From Tragulus kanchil (Eukaryota > Chordata > Mammalia > Artiodactyla > Tragulidae), in assembly GCA_022376925.1 (NCBI GenBank), contig JAIOJX010000005.1, positions 13,916,501 through 13,980,500 of the forward strand: 64,000 nt of DNA, in the 5' to 3' direction. Made by a program: the position numbers and the translations under genes. This document shows positions 22,501-34,801 of the stretch, piece after piece. The notes under the pieces are model-generated. The model ran no database searches. It was given only the letters and a program-made list of their open reading frames with translations, and was not told the origin of the DNA. How positions within the stretch are numbered: the first letter of the stretch is position 1; every line of letters begins with the position of its first letter.

Positions 22501-22925
22501 TGAGGGCTAACTAGGAAGGAAGAAGCTAACGACCAGACTGTAGCCATGACAGAACCTGCCACGGTCCCAAGAAGTGGTCTCAAGGAAATGGGAACAGTGA
22601 CCTAGAACGGAAAATTAACTGGACTTTGAACAGTAAAAACGACGCTGATCAGACCACTCCGTGGCCAATTTCAAGATGAATGTCGGAGCTGACCGTGCTG
22701 TTTCTACATGCAGCCCTCTCCTTCTGCTCATACCCTCCTGAAGCGCCCTTTAAAGGTTCTGACTATTGGGAGATGGGGGGTGTCAGCCTTTAGACAAGTC
22801 TCCTCCCCACATCTCATCTCCCATGTTGTGGACTTCTGAAATGAAGCAAACTTTCCTTCCCATCAAACGTGCCTCTTTATTGGCTTTTGAGTGGTGATCA
22901 GCCAGAACCCACTGTCGGCCACACC
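22501..22925 (+). mobile_element. Probable solo LTR of an endogenous retrovirus (class I-like)
   Basis: Looks like a complete LTR of about 425 bp. It has a TG start (tgagggctaactaggaagga), a CCAAT-like ggccaatttc at 22662, a TATA-like ccctttaaag near 22747, and a degraded polyadenylation signal aatgaa within gaaatgaagcaaactttcc. An R-U5 segment follows (tgcctctttattggcttttg, agtggtgatcagccagaacc) with a CA end near 22925. No primer-binding site or internal coding sequence follows. Its first 127 bases are also present at 21409-21531 because of duplication 7. Confidence 0.6.
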
Positions 22926-23277
22926 ATGACTCAGAGTGACCTTGACACCTAAGACCTGTGATGTGACCAGAAGACCTGCGCTATTCTCTCCTGAACGCCA
23001 CAGACCTGGAGATTCAATATGACCGTGACTCAGTCAATGACAGACAAGAATACAAGAAATACAAGAATACAAGGAAAGTTTACCTACCTATTTTATGGAA
23101 GGACATAAGAAAGAGCAAAGAGAGGTGAAGGAAATCCCTGTAATTAAGGGAAAGCTACTCTGTCTCTTAGGATGACGGTGATAACTCAGAATCTCCAGTT
23201 ACAAGAAGAGAAGTCTTTCCCTCCCTAACCCGCTCTCCCTGGTCATACGTGTCTGACTGCTTTCAGTTGACTCTCTT
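22926..23277. other. Single-copy non-coding segment
   Basis: Contains a short imperfect tandem, acaagaatacaagaaatacaagaatacaag, at about 23043-23073. No coding or known repeat signal otherwise. Confidence 0.55.
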
Positions 23278-23916
23278 GAAATGTAAGCTCTGCTGAGTCT
23301 AATTCTGCACAATGCTCAATACCGTAGACCATGTCCAAGAGGTGACCTCATGGAAACTGTATTCGCACAGCATTCTTCCGGGGATAACTCCGGTATCCTT
23401 GTATCCTTACAAAGTCAACCAAACAGAGGGCTGCATTACCTACTACCATCAGGGTGATGCTGACTCATGGTTTCCCAAATGAAGGAAAATGATACCACTT
23501 CTCATATTCTTGATAAGAAACAGGAAGATTTTTCCAACCATAAGGAAGGAGAAAAGTCCTGCAGTCACGCTGCTTACGTATGACATGGACGATTACCCTC
23601 TGGGGCTGACAGATCGTCTCCTACCACAAAGGAGGAAGACTGGGTCATCTTCCAACCCAGAATGGTCCCTTGAGGGTCCCAAATACCCCCACTAACTACA
23701 GTATTTTCTGACTACTGGAATTTTAGTCAACATGATGTAAAATGCAATTTTGTTCAAGGCACACATCTCTATTGTAACCCTTTCTCTCTCTTTTTTGACA
23801 GTTCTTATTAGAGAATGCAAAACACTGAAGGAAAATGTGTATGTGGGGAAAAAATGCTGAAGGAAAAAAACAAATTCGGGGCAAGGATAAGACCAAATGT
23901 TTAGACAGCTGACGTG

Positions 23917-24105
23917 TTAGCTGCTTAGTCTTGTCTGACTCTTTGAGAACCCATGGACTGCAACCTCTGTCCGTGGAATTCTCCAGTCAAGAATACTGAA
24001 GTGGGTAGCTGATCCCTTCTTCAGGGGATCTTCCCAATCCAGGGATTGAACCTGGGTCTCCTGAACCACAGGCAGCTTCTGTACCATCTGACTCACCAGG
24101 GAGCC
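23917..24105 (-). mobile_element. Bov-tA SINE (copy A)
   Basis: Complement of Bov-tA: ttagctgcttagtcttgtct, acccatggactgcaacctct, ttcttcaggggatcttccca, ggattgaacctgggtctcct and gactcaccagggagcc. Confidence 0.92.
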
Positions 24106-25013
24106 AAAGGCATTGGTAAACAAGGAAATGTGTTTACTGAATAGCCAGCTGGAGGGGAGAGAGGAGCCCTGGTTTGTAGCAATTGCAGATTTCTGTACAC
24201 TCTCCCACCATGACTGACTTCCGGCGAGCAACACGATGCCAACTTGGTCTCAAAATCTCTAAAAAATTAACAACTAGCTCTTGAGAGCTGGTGCAGGCTG
24301 GCTCCAGCCCACGGCTGGCTGAAGCCCATTTCTCTCATCCCACGAAATCAATTAACCCTGTTTCATATCTGAAATGTAAGCTCTGCTGAGTCTAATTCTG
24401 CACAATGCTCAATACCGTAGACCATGTCCAAGAGGTGACCTCATGGAAACTGTATTCGCACAGCATTCTTCCGGGGATAACTCCGGTATCCTTGTATCCT
24501 TACAAAGTCAACCAAACAGAGGGCTGCATTACCTACTACCATCAGGGTGATGCTGACTCATGGTTTCCCAAATGAAGGAAAATGATACCACTTCTCATAT
24601 TCTTGATAAGAAACAGGAAGATTTTTCCAACCATAAGGAAGGAGAAAAGTCCTGCAGTCACGCTGCTTACGTATGACATGGACGATTACCCTCTGGGGCT
24701 GACAGATCGTCTCCTACCACAAAGGAGGAAGACTGGGTCATCTTCCAACCCAGAATGGTCCCTTGAGGGTCCCAAATACCCCCACTAACTACAGTATTTT
24801 CTGACTACTGGAATTTTAGTCAACATGATGTAAAATGCAATTTTTGTTCAAGGCACACATCTCTATTGTAACCCTTTCTCTCTCTCTTTTTTTGACAGTT
24901 CTTATTAGAGAATGCAAAACACTGAAGGAAAATGTGTATGTGGGGAAAAAATGCTGAAGGAAAAAAACAAATTCGGGGCAAGGATAAGACCAAATGTTTA
25001 GACAGCTGACGTG

Positions 25014-25202
25014 TTAGCTGCTTAGTCTTGTCTGACTCTTTGAGAACCCATGGACTGCAACCTCTGTCCGTGGAATTCTCCAGTCAAGAATACTGAAGTG
25101 GGTAGCTGATCCCTTCTTCAGGGGATCTTCCCAATCCAGGGATTGAACCTGGGTCTCCTGAACCACAGGCAGCTTCTGTACCATCTGACTCACCAGGGAG
25201 CC
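25014..25202 (-). mobile_element. Bov-tA SINE (copy B of the one at 23917)
   Basis: Identical element shifted by 1097 bases within duplication 8. Confidence 0.92.
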
Positions 25203-25636
25203 AAAGGCATTGGTAAACAAGGAAATGTGTTTACTGAATAGCCAGCTGGAGGGGAGAGAGGAGCCCTGGTTTGTAGCAATTGCAGATTTCTGTACACTCT
25301 CCCACCATGACTGACTTCCGGCGAGCAACACGATGCCAACTTGGTCTCAAAATCTCTAAAAAATTAACAACTAGCTCTTGAGAGCTGGTGCAGGCTGGCT
25401 CCAGCCCACGGCTGGCTGAAGCCCATTTCTCTCATCCCACCGAAATCAATTAACCCTGTTTCATATCTGAAATACACTCCCAAGGGTAAAGTCCTTCCTT
25501 AATTTCAGGTGTCATCTTCGTTGTTGTTCAGGCAGAAACAGGAAAAGGACACTGGGTAAACACTAAGAAAATCTGAATAAATTACGGACTTTGGTTGTTA
25601 ATGATTTTAATTTCTTCCAGTACTCTAATTCAGGAA

Positions 25637-25795
25637 ACCTGAGTCCGACCTCTGGGTCAGGAAGATTCTCCAGAGAGAGGAATGGCAACCCGTTCCAGTA
25701 TTCTTACCTGGAAAATCCCATGGACGGAGGAGCTTAGCGGGGCTTACAGTCCATGGGTTTGGAAAGAGTCAGACACGATTGAATGACTAACACAC
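25637..25795 (+). mobile_element. Bov-tA SINE, 5'-truncated
   Basis: Lacks the tRNA-like head. Contains gggtcaggaagattctccag, ggcaacccgttccagtattc, cccatggacggaggagctta and the end agtcagacacgattgaatga. The last about 50 bases reappear at 26874-26924, where duplication 9 begins. Confidence 0.85.
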
Positions 25796-28010
25796 CACTC
25801 TGTTAAGTGATTTATCTATACCATTTTGCTTAATCTCTTGAATGCTTTTCATTAAATGGCTTCATTCCCATTTTACAGATTAGGACAATGAGGAGAAAAA
25901 AAAAAGATAACTCTTTTGCCCAAGAAAAGAAAGTTAGTAATTGGTAGAATTCCAACTGAAACTCATGTTGAATTGGTCTAAGTGAATTAGAAGTTTTAAC
26001 TCATTAATCCTCACAACAGCACAAGAAACTGAGTAGGACTACTATTATTTTCCTCCTTTCTGAAGAGGAAACTGAAGCTCAGAGAGGCAGGGTGAGTCAG
26101 TCAGGGTTGCACAGCTGAGGCTGCTCATTATAAAAAAAGTTTTCCAGGAATTATGTGACCCCAATATAAATGTATTTGATTATTCTGGAGCATCTCATCT
26201 TAAAAAAAGTTAGTTTCATGATTTCTCCTTTTAACTTCTTCTACAGAAAATCCACACCCCCCCCCAGCCCTCCTCGACCCCCATCAGCAGTGGAAGGTAA
26301 CGTGCTTCAATCAGCACTGAACAGACCTGAGGTCAATGTTTATTCATCAGCGAAAAGCCATCTAGGATACGCGCTCTACTCTACAGAGTTTTATATTCCA
26401 CACGGAGCCTTCAAACCATGTTTGGGGCTTGGGTGGATTCCAGCACTTGTCCTTATCACAGATCAAAAATACAACATTGATGCTCTGGTCAATAAACATC
26501 TTGAAGAGTGCATTCACAATACATCTGCTTCTTTGATCATTTCCATTTACTTCGTTATTTACTCATTCAATCTTCAATTCTTTTATCCACACTAGGACTT
26601 TCTCTGTGTTTGTTTCATAGGATGTTTTTCTTGGGAGACAGGAGTTCATTAAATGACTCAGAAAAAATCTGTCTCTTCTGACTCCAATACCAGATTGTTC
26701 TTATCTTTTATGAAAGTTAACGTCTATTCCAGATCATTTCAAGTGTGCACCATCCTGAGTTTAGATGCTCAGTAGACGTATGAGGGCGGCAAAGGTTCAA
26801 GCTGTCTAGAAGATTTCCCGTGCCTCCTCCACGAATCGATGGCCTCGCCAAGTGCCACAGGAAAAGTGTTTCTCTTACAGTCCATGGGTTTGGAAAAGTC
26901 AGACACGATTGAATGACTAACACACCACTCTGTTAAGTGATTTATCTATACCATTTTGCTTAATCTCTTGAATGCTTTTCATTAAATGGCTTCATTCCCA
27001 TTTTACAGATTAGGACAATGAGGAGAAAAAAAAAAGATAACTCTTTTGCCCAAGAAAAGAAAGTTAGTAATTGGTAGAATTCCAACTGAAACTCATGTTG
27101 AATTGGTCTAAGTGAATTAGAAGTTTTAACTCATTAATCCTCACAACAGCACAAGAAACTGAGTAGGACTACTATTATTTTCCTCCTTTCTGAAGAGGAA
27201 ACTGAAGCTCAGAGAGGCAGGGTGAGTCAGTCAGGGTTGCACAGCTGAGGCTGCTCATTATAAAAAAAGTTTTCCAGGAATTATGTGACCCCAATATAAA
27301 TGTATTTGATTATTCTGGAGCATCTCATCTTAAAAAAAGTTAGTTTCATGATTTCTCCTTTTAACTTCTTCTACAGAAAATCCACACCCCCCCCCAGCCC
27401 TCCTCGACCCCCATCAGCAGTGGAAGGTAACGTGCTTCAATCAGCACTGAACAGACCTGAGGTCAATGTTTATTCATCAGCGAAAAGTCATCTAGGATAC
27501 GCGCTCTACTCTACAGAGTTTTATATTCCACACGGAGCCTTCAAACCATGTTTGGGGCTTGGGTGGATTCCAGCACTTGTCCTTATCACAGATCAAAAAT
27601 ACAACATTGATGCTCTGGTCAATAAACATCTTGAAGAGTGCATTCACAATACATCTGCTTCTTTGATCATTTCCATTTACTTCGTTATTTACTCATTCAA
27701 TCTTCAATTCTTTTATCCACACTAGGACTTTCTCTGTGTTTGTTTCATAGGATGTTTTTCTTGGGAGACAGGAGTTCATTAAATGACTCAGAAAAAATCT
27801 GTCTCTTCTGACTCCAATACCAGATTGTTCTTATCTTTTATGAAAGTTAACGTCTATTCCAGATCATTTCAAGTGTGCACCATCCTGAGTTTAGATGCTC
27901 AGTAGACGTATGAGGGCCGGCAAAGGTTCAAGCTGTCTAGAAGATTTCCCCGTTCGCCTCCTCCACGAATCGATGGCCTCGCCAAGTGCCACAGGAAAAG
28001 TGTTTCTCTT
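25743..28010 (+). repeat. Tandem duplication 9 (offset 1130-1131 bp)
   Basis: Copy A 25743-26873 and copy B 26874-about 28010. The join falls inside a SINE end (gtgtttct|cttacagtcc). Copy A is degraded just before the join (gggcggc and tcccgtgcc against gggccggc and tccccgttcgcc). One substitution, gccatct against gtcatct, lies in the middle. Confidence 0.96.
25855..26125 (+). repeat. MIR-like fragments, two in tandem (copies at about 26986-27255)
   Basis: Two MIR-like cores: cattcccattttacagatta, gacaatgagg at about 25863, and ttaatcctcacaacagcaca, cctttctgaagaggaaactg, aagctcagagaggcagggtg at about 26006-26095. Both are repeated by duplication 9. Confidence 0.6.
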
Positions 28011-28379
28011 CAGCCAAGGGACACAACCAAGGGCAAAGCCAGCTCTCTGCTTACTCTCAGCAAAGGGCTCTGGTGCATGAGCATCTGTATATTAGCAACG
28101 ACGTTCTAATCAGAATAAAATATGGTACAGGCCAAAAAACGGTGCTCAACTAGGAAGGGCAAAGTCTTGCTTCTCAGGAGTGAGGCTGACCATCACTACC
28201 TTTTCCCAATCCGATGACAATGAGTTTAATGGCAGTGTGCCAGATCAGGACATTTGAAGAAGCCTTTTGAAAGAATTAAGTTCCTTCTACCCATGCAAGA
28301 AATCGACCCCCTGGGGTCAGATAGTCCTTTCTTCTCTCGCCCCCAAGACCTTGCCAGTGAGAGGCTGCATATGATCAGA

Positions 28380-28515
28380 ACACCAACTCTGGAGCCAAAC
28401 CCTGGGTTTAAACTGACCTTGGACTGAGTTTTCCTAATACTGGTTGTAAGGATTAAAGAATTCATACATTAGAAAGCATTCAGAACAGGACTGGCACATA
28501 GTACATCCTACATTT
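28380..28515 (-). repeat. MIR SINE fragment (copy at 29450-29585)
   Basis: Order ctctggagccaaaccctggg, taaggattaaagaattcata, caggactggcacatagtaca matches the complement of MIR (gttcaaatcc..., gtgaggattaaatgag, agtgcctggcacatagta). Confidence 0.6.
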
Positions 28516-28537
28516 GCTGGTTGTTGCTTCTTCATTA

Positions 28538-28631
28538 GTTGTGTGCAACTCCTTGTGACCCCGTGGACTCCAGCTCGCCAGGCTCCTCTGTCCAGGGATT
28601 TCCCAGGCAGGAACACTGGAGTGGGTTGCCA
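28538..28631 (-). mobile_element. Bov-tA SINE, truncated (copy A)
   Basis: Complement of the Bov-A 3' half: gttgtgtgcaactccttgtg, accccgtggactccagctcg, ccaggctcctctgtccaggg and gaacactggagtgggttgcc, then it stops. The tRNA-like head is absent. Confidence 0.85.
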
Positions 28632-29607
28632 TTATGGATAAACCATGAAACAGCTAATGGCTGCCCAATGATCCAAATTGATGCTCTGGTCAATAAACAT
28701 CTTGAAGAGTGCATTCACAATACATCTGCTTCTTTGATCATTTCCATTTACTTCGTTATTTACTCATTCAATCTTCAATTCTTTTATCCACACTAGGACT
28801 TTCTCTGTGTTTGTTTCATAGGATGTTTTTCTTGGGAGACAGGAGTTCATTAAATGACTCAGAAAAAATCTGTCTCTTCTGACTCCAATACCAGATTGTT
28901 CTTATCTTTTATGAAAGTTAACGTCTATTCCAGATCATTTCAAGTGTGCACCATCCTGAGTTTAGATGCTCAGTAGACGTATGAGGGCGGCAAAGGTTCA
29001 AGCTGTCTAGAAGATTTCCCCGTTCGCCTCCTCCACGAATCGATGGCCTCGCCAAGTGCCACAGGAAAAGTGTTTCTCTTCAGCCAAGGGACACAACCAA
29101 GGGCAAAGCCAGCTCTCTGCTTACTCTCAGCAAAGGGCTCTGGTGCATGAGCATCTGTATATTAGCAACGACGTTCTAATCAGAATAAAATATGGTACAG
29201 GCCAAAAAACGGTGCTCAACTAGGAAGGGCAAAGTCTTGCTTCTCAGGAGTGAGGCTGACCATCACTACCTTTTCCCAATCCGATGACAATGAGTTTAAT
29301 GGCAGTGTGCCAGATCAGGACATTTGAAGAAGCCTTTTGAAAGAATTAAGTTCCTTCTACCCATGCAAGAAATCGACCCCCTGGGGTCAGATAGTCCTTT
29401 CTTCTCTCGCCCCCAAGACCTTGCCAGTGAGAGGCTGCATATGATCAGAACACCAACTCTGGAGCCAAACCCTGGGTTTAAACTGACCTTGGACTGAGTT
29501 TTCCTAATACTGGTTGTAAGGATTAAAGAATTCATACATTAGAAAGCATTCAGAACAGGACTGGCACATAGTACATCCTACATTTGCTGGTTGTTGCTTC
29601 TTCATTA

Positions 29608-29702
29608 GTTGTGTGCAACTCCTTGTGACCCCGTGGACTCCAGCTCGCCAGGCTCCTCTGTCCAGGGGATTTCCCAGGCAGGAACACTGGAGTGGGTTGC
29701 CA
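29608..29702 (-). mobile_element. Bov-tA SINE, truncated (copy B of the one at 28538)
   Basis: Same element shifted by 1070-1071 bases in duplication 10, with one extra G in tccagggg. Confidence 0.85.
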
Positions 29703-29745
29703 TTATGGATAAACCATGAAACAGCTAATGGCTGCCCAATGATTC

Positions 29746-30140
29746 CAAAAGAAGTATTACAGCCTCTCCCCAATGCTCCCCCTCCCCCTCCCCACTGCCC
29801 TTCCCTTGCCCACCTGCTCAAAGTTTGTTCCTTTTAAGACCTGCACCTGTTCCAATGCCACCAAGGCCTGGGCTGCAGCCACAGGGATGCCGGCTGACAG
29901 AAACTCTTATTTGCACAGCAAACGTGTTTATCCAGATTAAACATATAGCGAACTATACAGCTCACTTCTCCTTTTTTATTTTAAACAAGGGATTTTCACA
30001 TGCAGATTTTATCATCATGGTGACTTCCTCTCTTTTCTTGCATTAAAAAATCTTTTCATCGGCTGCTCTGTCCCACCCCACCATTGAATGTTTTAAAAAG
30101 GAAAGAAAAGGCACACCAGTCACCGGGCACAGAAACCTCC
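29746..30140. other. Single-copy non-coding segment
   Basis: Contains a C-rich tract (about 29767-29815). No gene or repeat recognised. Confidence 0.55.
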
Positions 30141-32275
30141 GTATTTTGCTCTGAACTTCACACTGACAGTATTATGCACGGTCATGGCAGTTAAACAGAG
30201 AATTGAAATTTAATGAGAAGAGATAAGAGAGAAGTGCAGATAAAGGAACTCCTGAAAACCAGCCCAACAGTCCCACTAAGGCCTGGGTGGCTTCAGAGCT
30301 TATTAATCTAGACTGCCTCTCACCAGGGGGCATGGAATTTCACTGCCCAGGCGTTTCTGGAAAACTATTCGTCACCCTCACACGGCTTTTCCTTTGAACA
30401 AGGATGTTCTGGAACCAGGAGTTCACCTATGTGGCTTAGTCATCCGACCGGCCTCAAGGTCACCGGCTCGAGGAAGGCCAGGAGACTGACCTCACTCACT
30501 CACTATAGAACCATTAAATCACCGATCGATTCGGGAGGGCTCTGCACATCGTCAACAAAGCCTTCTCGCGGGAGCGCCCGCATACATCAGAAACGAATTA
30601 CACCCTTAAAGGCAGATGACACACGGAGCACAGAAAGAGCCTTTCTGCAAGGCACAGCCTTTGTTCCCTGTGAAAGGAGAGCCAATCCAACCTCAAAAAG
30701 GAGGGGAGGAGAAGGGAGGAAGAGAAGAGAGAATCTCTGATATACGTTTCTCCTGCCTATCCTCTCAAATGCAGGGGGCATCTTCTAGGGGCTCACAAGA
30801 CAGGGGGGGAGATAAAAATGGACGTATGATTACAAGGGACCGTGATCCTGAGGACCAAGAACCCACACATCTGGCGTACCCGTGAACAACGTGTGCTCCG
30901 GCACCAATGTCACGAGGCACGGTGAAGTGATCACAGTGGCGAGAGTACACGTGGGAGACTGTGCACCCTGTATTAGTCATGGTTCTGATTAGTTTACAAA
31001 TAACTAGCTCTAAATGTAGCTCTCTGACAACTGAAGGCCGCGGTCTAATCTCACCCCCATTGTACAGATGGGAACACTGAGGCACAAGGAGGGGAAGTAA
31101 GGCCCTGAAGCCACACTCCTAAGTGGCTGGAGTTGGGATTCAAACCCAGGTAGTCAGGCCCTGGAGTCACTATACTAAACTATCATCATGGGAAAAAAAT
31201 CTTTTAAATGAGAAAGAAAAAACCTCACCAAAAGTATTTTGCTCTGAACTTCACACTGACAGTATTATGCACGGTCATGGCAGTTAAACAGAGAATTGAA
31301 ATTTAATGAGAAGAGATAAGAGAGAAGTGCAGATAAAGGAACTCCTGAAAACCAGCCCAACAGTCCCACTAAGGCCTGGGTGGCTTCAGAGCTTATTAAT
31401 CTAGACTGCCTCTCACCAGGGGGCATGGAATTTCACTGCCCAGGCGTTTCTGGAAAACTATTCGTCACCCTCACACGGCTTTTCCTTTGAACAAGGATGT
31501 TCTGGAACCAGGAGTTCACCTATGTGGCTTAGTCATCCGACCGGCCTCAAGGTCACCGGCTCGAGGAAGGCCAGGAGACTGACCTCACTCACTCACTATA
31601 GAACCATTAAATCACCGATCGATTCGGGAGGGCTCTGCACATCGTCAACAAAGCCTTCTCGCGGGAGCGCCGCATACATCAGAAACGAATTACACCCTTA
31701 AAGGCAGATGACACACGGAGCACAGAAAGAGCCTTTCTGCAAGGCACAGCCTTTGTTCCTGTGAAAGGAGAGCCAATCCAACCTCAAAAGGAGGGGAGGA
31801 GAAGGGAGGAAGAGAAGAGAGAATCTCTGATATACGTTTCTCCTGCCTATCCTCTCAAATGCAGGGGGCATCTTCTAGGGGCTCACAAGACAGGGGGGGA
31901 GATAAAAATGGACGTATGATTACAAGGGACCGTGATCCTGAGGACCAAGAACCCACACATCTGGCGTACCCGTGAACAACGTGTGCTCCGGCACCAATGT
32001 CACGAGGCACGGTGAAGTGATCACAGTGGCGAGAGTACACGTGGGAGACTGTGCACCCTGTATTAGTCATGGTTCTGATTAGTTTACAAATAACTAGCTC
32101 TAAATGTAGCTCTCTGACAACTGAAGGCCGCGGTCTAATCTCACCCCCATTGTACAGATGGGAACACTGAGGCACAAGGAGGTGAAGTAAGGGCCCTGAA
32201 GCCACACTCCTAAGTGGCTGGAGTTGGGATTCAAACCCAGGTAGTCAGGCCCTGGAGTCACTATACTAAACTATC
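30141..32275 (+). repeat. Tandem duplication 11 (offset 1087-1093 bp) with 49-base spacer
   Basis: Copy A is about 30141-31184 and copy B 31234-32275. The spacer 31185-31233 (A-rich, aaagaaaaaacctcaccaaa) partly resembles the sequence before copy A (cagaaacctcc). Copy B has shorter runs: gcgcccgc to gcgccgc, ttccctgtg to ttcctgtg, and ctcaaaaagg to ctcaaaagg. Confidence 0.95.
31030..31184 (+). repeat. MIR SINE (copies at 32119-32275 and, partly, 33316-33392)
   Basis: cattgtacagatgggaacac, tgaggcacaaggaggggaag, gagttgggattcaaacccag and gtagtcaggccctggagtca follow the MIR core closely. Three partial or full copies arise because duplications 11 and 12 overlap here. Confidence 0.8.
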
Positions 32276-34432
32276 TAGCTAGCCCCCACACCACCAGCAC
32301 CAGCACCAAGAGGTTATCTCTGTGCTTTTTCTGCATGTCCTTTCTCCCTCCTCTTGGAATTACTGCTCCATACATTTACTTAAGAATTACTCTCCCAGCA
32401 GAACCTTCATAGGGGGAGGGGTTCAATGCATGTCTGTGGGAAAAAGGAACATATCCCCGACCCCAGACATGCCTTCATTCATTCTGGGCGACCGGCTGAT
32501 TATGGGTACCTTGTTTTCAGATAAAGAAAGTGAGGTGCAGGGACATCAAGTGACTTGTCCAAGGTCCTACTGCTTCCAACATGGGCTCTTCCACAACTTA
32601 CAGTGGCTTTCCTATTTTAAAAACCACGGGATGCTTGTCAGAAAACAAGATCGATGTAACCTCAGAAGGTAACAGCAGCGAAGGAGAGAGGCCAAGTCCA
32701 GCGCCTGGGCCAGGCCTCTCTGGAGCCTGCAGCACGCTGCAGGATGCAGTTGGACAATCTGCACAGCCCCGTGCAGTGCTGCCAGGACATCCGACCTACA
32801 ACAAAGCAAGGGAACCTAGGAGACGCTGCCCAAAGCCTGCTACGCTCAGACAGAAGGCGACCCACCTTTCCCCTCACTTGCCACGGAAGGAGGCCTGGGA
32901 CGGCCTTCCCTCTCCTGCCCGAGCCCCAGGGTTCCGTTCCTTTCCCCTGCCATGGGGCAAGGCTCACCCATTCTTTGCCGCCTTTATCAGGCATCTCTGT
33001 ATTTCTTTCTTTGGAGCTGTTCTGTATCTGTTCCCCTTTTCAGCCCTGGGGTGTTTCCCCGCATGATGACTGGAAAGGGGGCAATCTCCTGTGACCTAGT
33101 TTTTCATCACCAACCAGAGCAGAAGAGGGCAAAGCATGCTCAGGGGTTTCGCAAGCTGCTCCCGAGAACGGAGCAACTTCGACCAGACCTGGCACTCTTC
33201 CCTGGCAGACGTGTTCCGCGGTGGTGGGAAAGCCGGTCAGGCTGAGGCGGCAGTTCTGCAAGGACGGTGCTGCAGGCTGACCTTGCCTCCAGTCGCTTCC
33301 TGGGGTCCTGCGTCTAAGCCACACTCCTAAGTGGCTGGAGTTGGGATTCAAACCCAGGTAGTCAGGCCCTGGAGTCACTATACTAAACTATCTAGCTAGC
33401 CCCCACACCACCAGCACCAGCACCAAGAGGTTATCTCTGTGCTTTTTCTGCATGTCCTTTCTCCCTCCTCTTGGAATTACTGCTCCATACATTTACTTAA
33501 GAATTACTCTCCCAGCAGAACCTTCATAGGGGGAGGGGTTCAATGCATGTCTGTGGGAAAAAGGAACATATCCCCGACCCCAGACATGCCTTCATTCATT
33601 CTGGGCGACCGGCTGATTATGGGTACCTTGTTTTCAGATAAAGAAAGTGAGGTGCAGGGACATCAAGTGACTTGTCCAAGGTCCTACTGCTTCCAACATG
33701 GGCTCTTCCACAACTTACAGTGGCTTTCCTATTTTAAAAACCACGGGATGCTTGTCAGAAAACAAGATCGATGTAACCTCAGAAGGTAACAGCAGCGAAG
33801 GAGAGAGGCCAAGTCCAGCGCCTGGGCCAGGCCTCTCTGGAGCCTGCAGCACGCTGCAGGATGCAGTTGGACAATCTGCACAGCCCCGTGCAGTGCTGCC
33901 AGGACATCCGACCTACAACAAAGCAAGGGAACCTAGGAGACGCTGCCCAAAGCCTGCTACGCTCAGACAGAAGGCGACCCACCTTTCCCCTCACTTGCCA
34001 CGGAAGGAGGCCTGGGACGGCCTTCCCTCTCCTGCCCGAGCCCCAGGGTTCCGTTCCTTTCCCCTGCCATGGGGCAAGGCTCACCCATTCTTTGCCGCCT
34101 TTATCAGGCATCTCTGTATTTCTTTCTTTGGAGCTGTTCTGTATCTGTTCCCCTTTTCAGCCCTGGGGTGTTTCCCCGCATGATGACTGGAAAGGGGGCA
34201 ATCTCCTGTGACCTAGTTTTTCATCACCAACCAGAGCAGAAGAGGGCAAAGCATGCTCAGGGGTTTCGCAAGCTGCTCCCGAGAACGGAGCAACTTCGAC
34301 CAGACCTGGCACTCTTCCCTGGCAGACGTGTTCCGCGGTGGTGGGAAAGCCGGTCAGGCTGAGGCGGCAGTTCTGCAAGGACGGTGCTGCAGGCTGACCT
34401 TGCCTCCAGTCGCTTCCTGGGGTCCTGCGTCT
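32199..34432 (+). repeat. Tandem duplication 12 (unit 1117 bp)
   Basis: Copy A 32199-33315 and copy B 33316-34432, no spacer (gtcctgcgtct|aagccacact). I see no differences between them. A 161-codon open frame is therefore present twice (32581-33066 and 33698-34183). It has no recognisable domain. Confidence 0.97.
32515..32590 (+). repeat. MIR-like fragment (copy at 33632-33707)
   Basis: ttttcagataaagaaagtga, ggtgcagggacatcaagtga and cttgtccaaggtcctactgc match the MIR middle (attttacagatgaggaaact ... gtgacttgcccaaggtcaca). Confidence 0.6.
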
Positions 34433-34801
34433 CTACAGGCAGAAGGGCCAAGCTGGAGGGGACCTCAGAAAGCTTGGGTCCAGCCTCCCATTTCACAAAC
34501 AGGCAGACCGCCTCCCACTCACATCAAGTGTCTTGGCCAAACTAGCCGCTGGCACAGCCTCACACCCGGGGAACTCTGCCCGAGCACCCAGAATTCTAAG
34601 CGGAATCACTCGGAGGGGACGCGAAGATGGAACCCAGAATGATTTTCTCCCCACGTCAAAGGGTGAGAGACAGTGACACGCTTAGGATCAGACTGCATCC
34701 ATGTAGGAATCTGCATAACTCGTCTCTTAACACTTTCTGGGAAAATGTTTAAAATGCTCCACCCAGAATGACTTGAAAGCATGTCCAAGGACTTTGTTAT
34801 A

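Larger units (their letters stand above)
20453..22627 (+). repeat. Tandem duplication 7 (offset 1089-1092 bp)
   Basis: Copy A is about 20453-21531 and copy B 21542-22627, with about 10 noisy bases between (gtccacaaat region). Differences are mainly in runs: aattttta against aatttttta, ttttttatgc against ttttctatgc, gccaaaagt against gccaaaaagt, and aacatgacc against aacagtgacc. Each copy carries two CHR SINEs. Confidence 0.96.
23278..25473 (+). repeat. Tandem duplication 8 (offset 1093-1097 bp)
   Basis: Copy A 23278-24370 and copy B 24371-25473, joined at catatct|gaaatgtaag. The only differences seen are run-length changes: aatttt against aattttt, ctctcttttttgac against ctctctctttttttgac, and cacgaa against caccgaa. 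Each copy has one Bov-tA. Confidence 0.97.
27606..29745 (+). repeat. Tandem duplication 10 (offset 1070-1071 bp)
   Basis: Copy A 27606-28676 and copy B 28677-29745. The join is cccaatgatccaa|attgatgctc. Run-length differences: gggccggc against gggcggc, and tccagggattt against tccaggggattt. The start overlaps duplication 9, so 26476-26873 occurs three times. Confidence 0.96.

Noticed and set aside
26170..27725. Two identical 141-codon frames (26170-26595 and 27300-27725) as a duplicated small gene
   Set aside because: They fall within duplication 9, which looks like an assembly overlap. The peptide has low-complexity proline and hydrophobic ends and no recognised family.
32581..34183. A 161-codon open frame present twice (32581-33066 and 33698-34183), suggesting a duplicated gene
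   Set aside because: The duplication is one of the twenty 1.1-kb pairs, the peptide has no domain or conserved feature, and several other frames overlap it on both strands. GC-rich chance frame.
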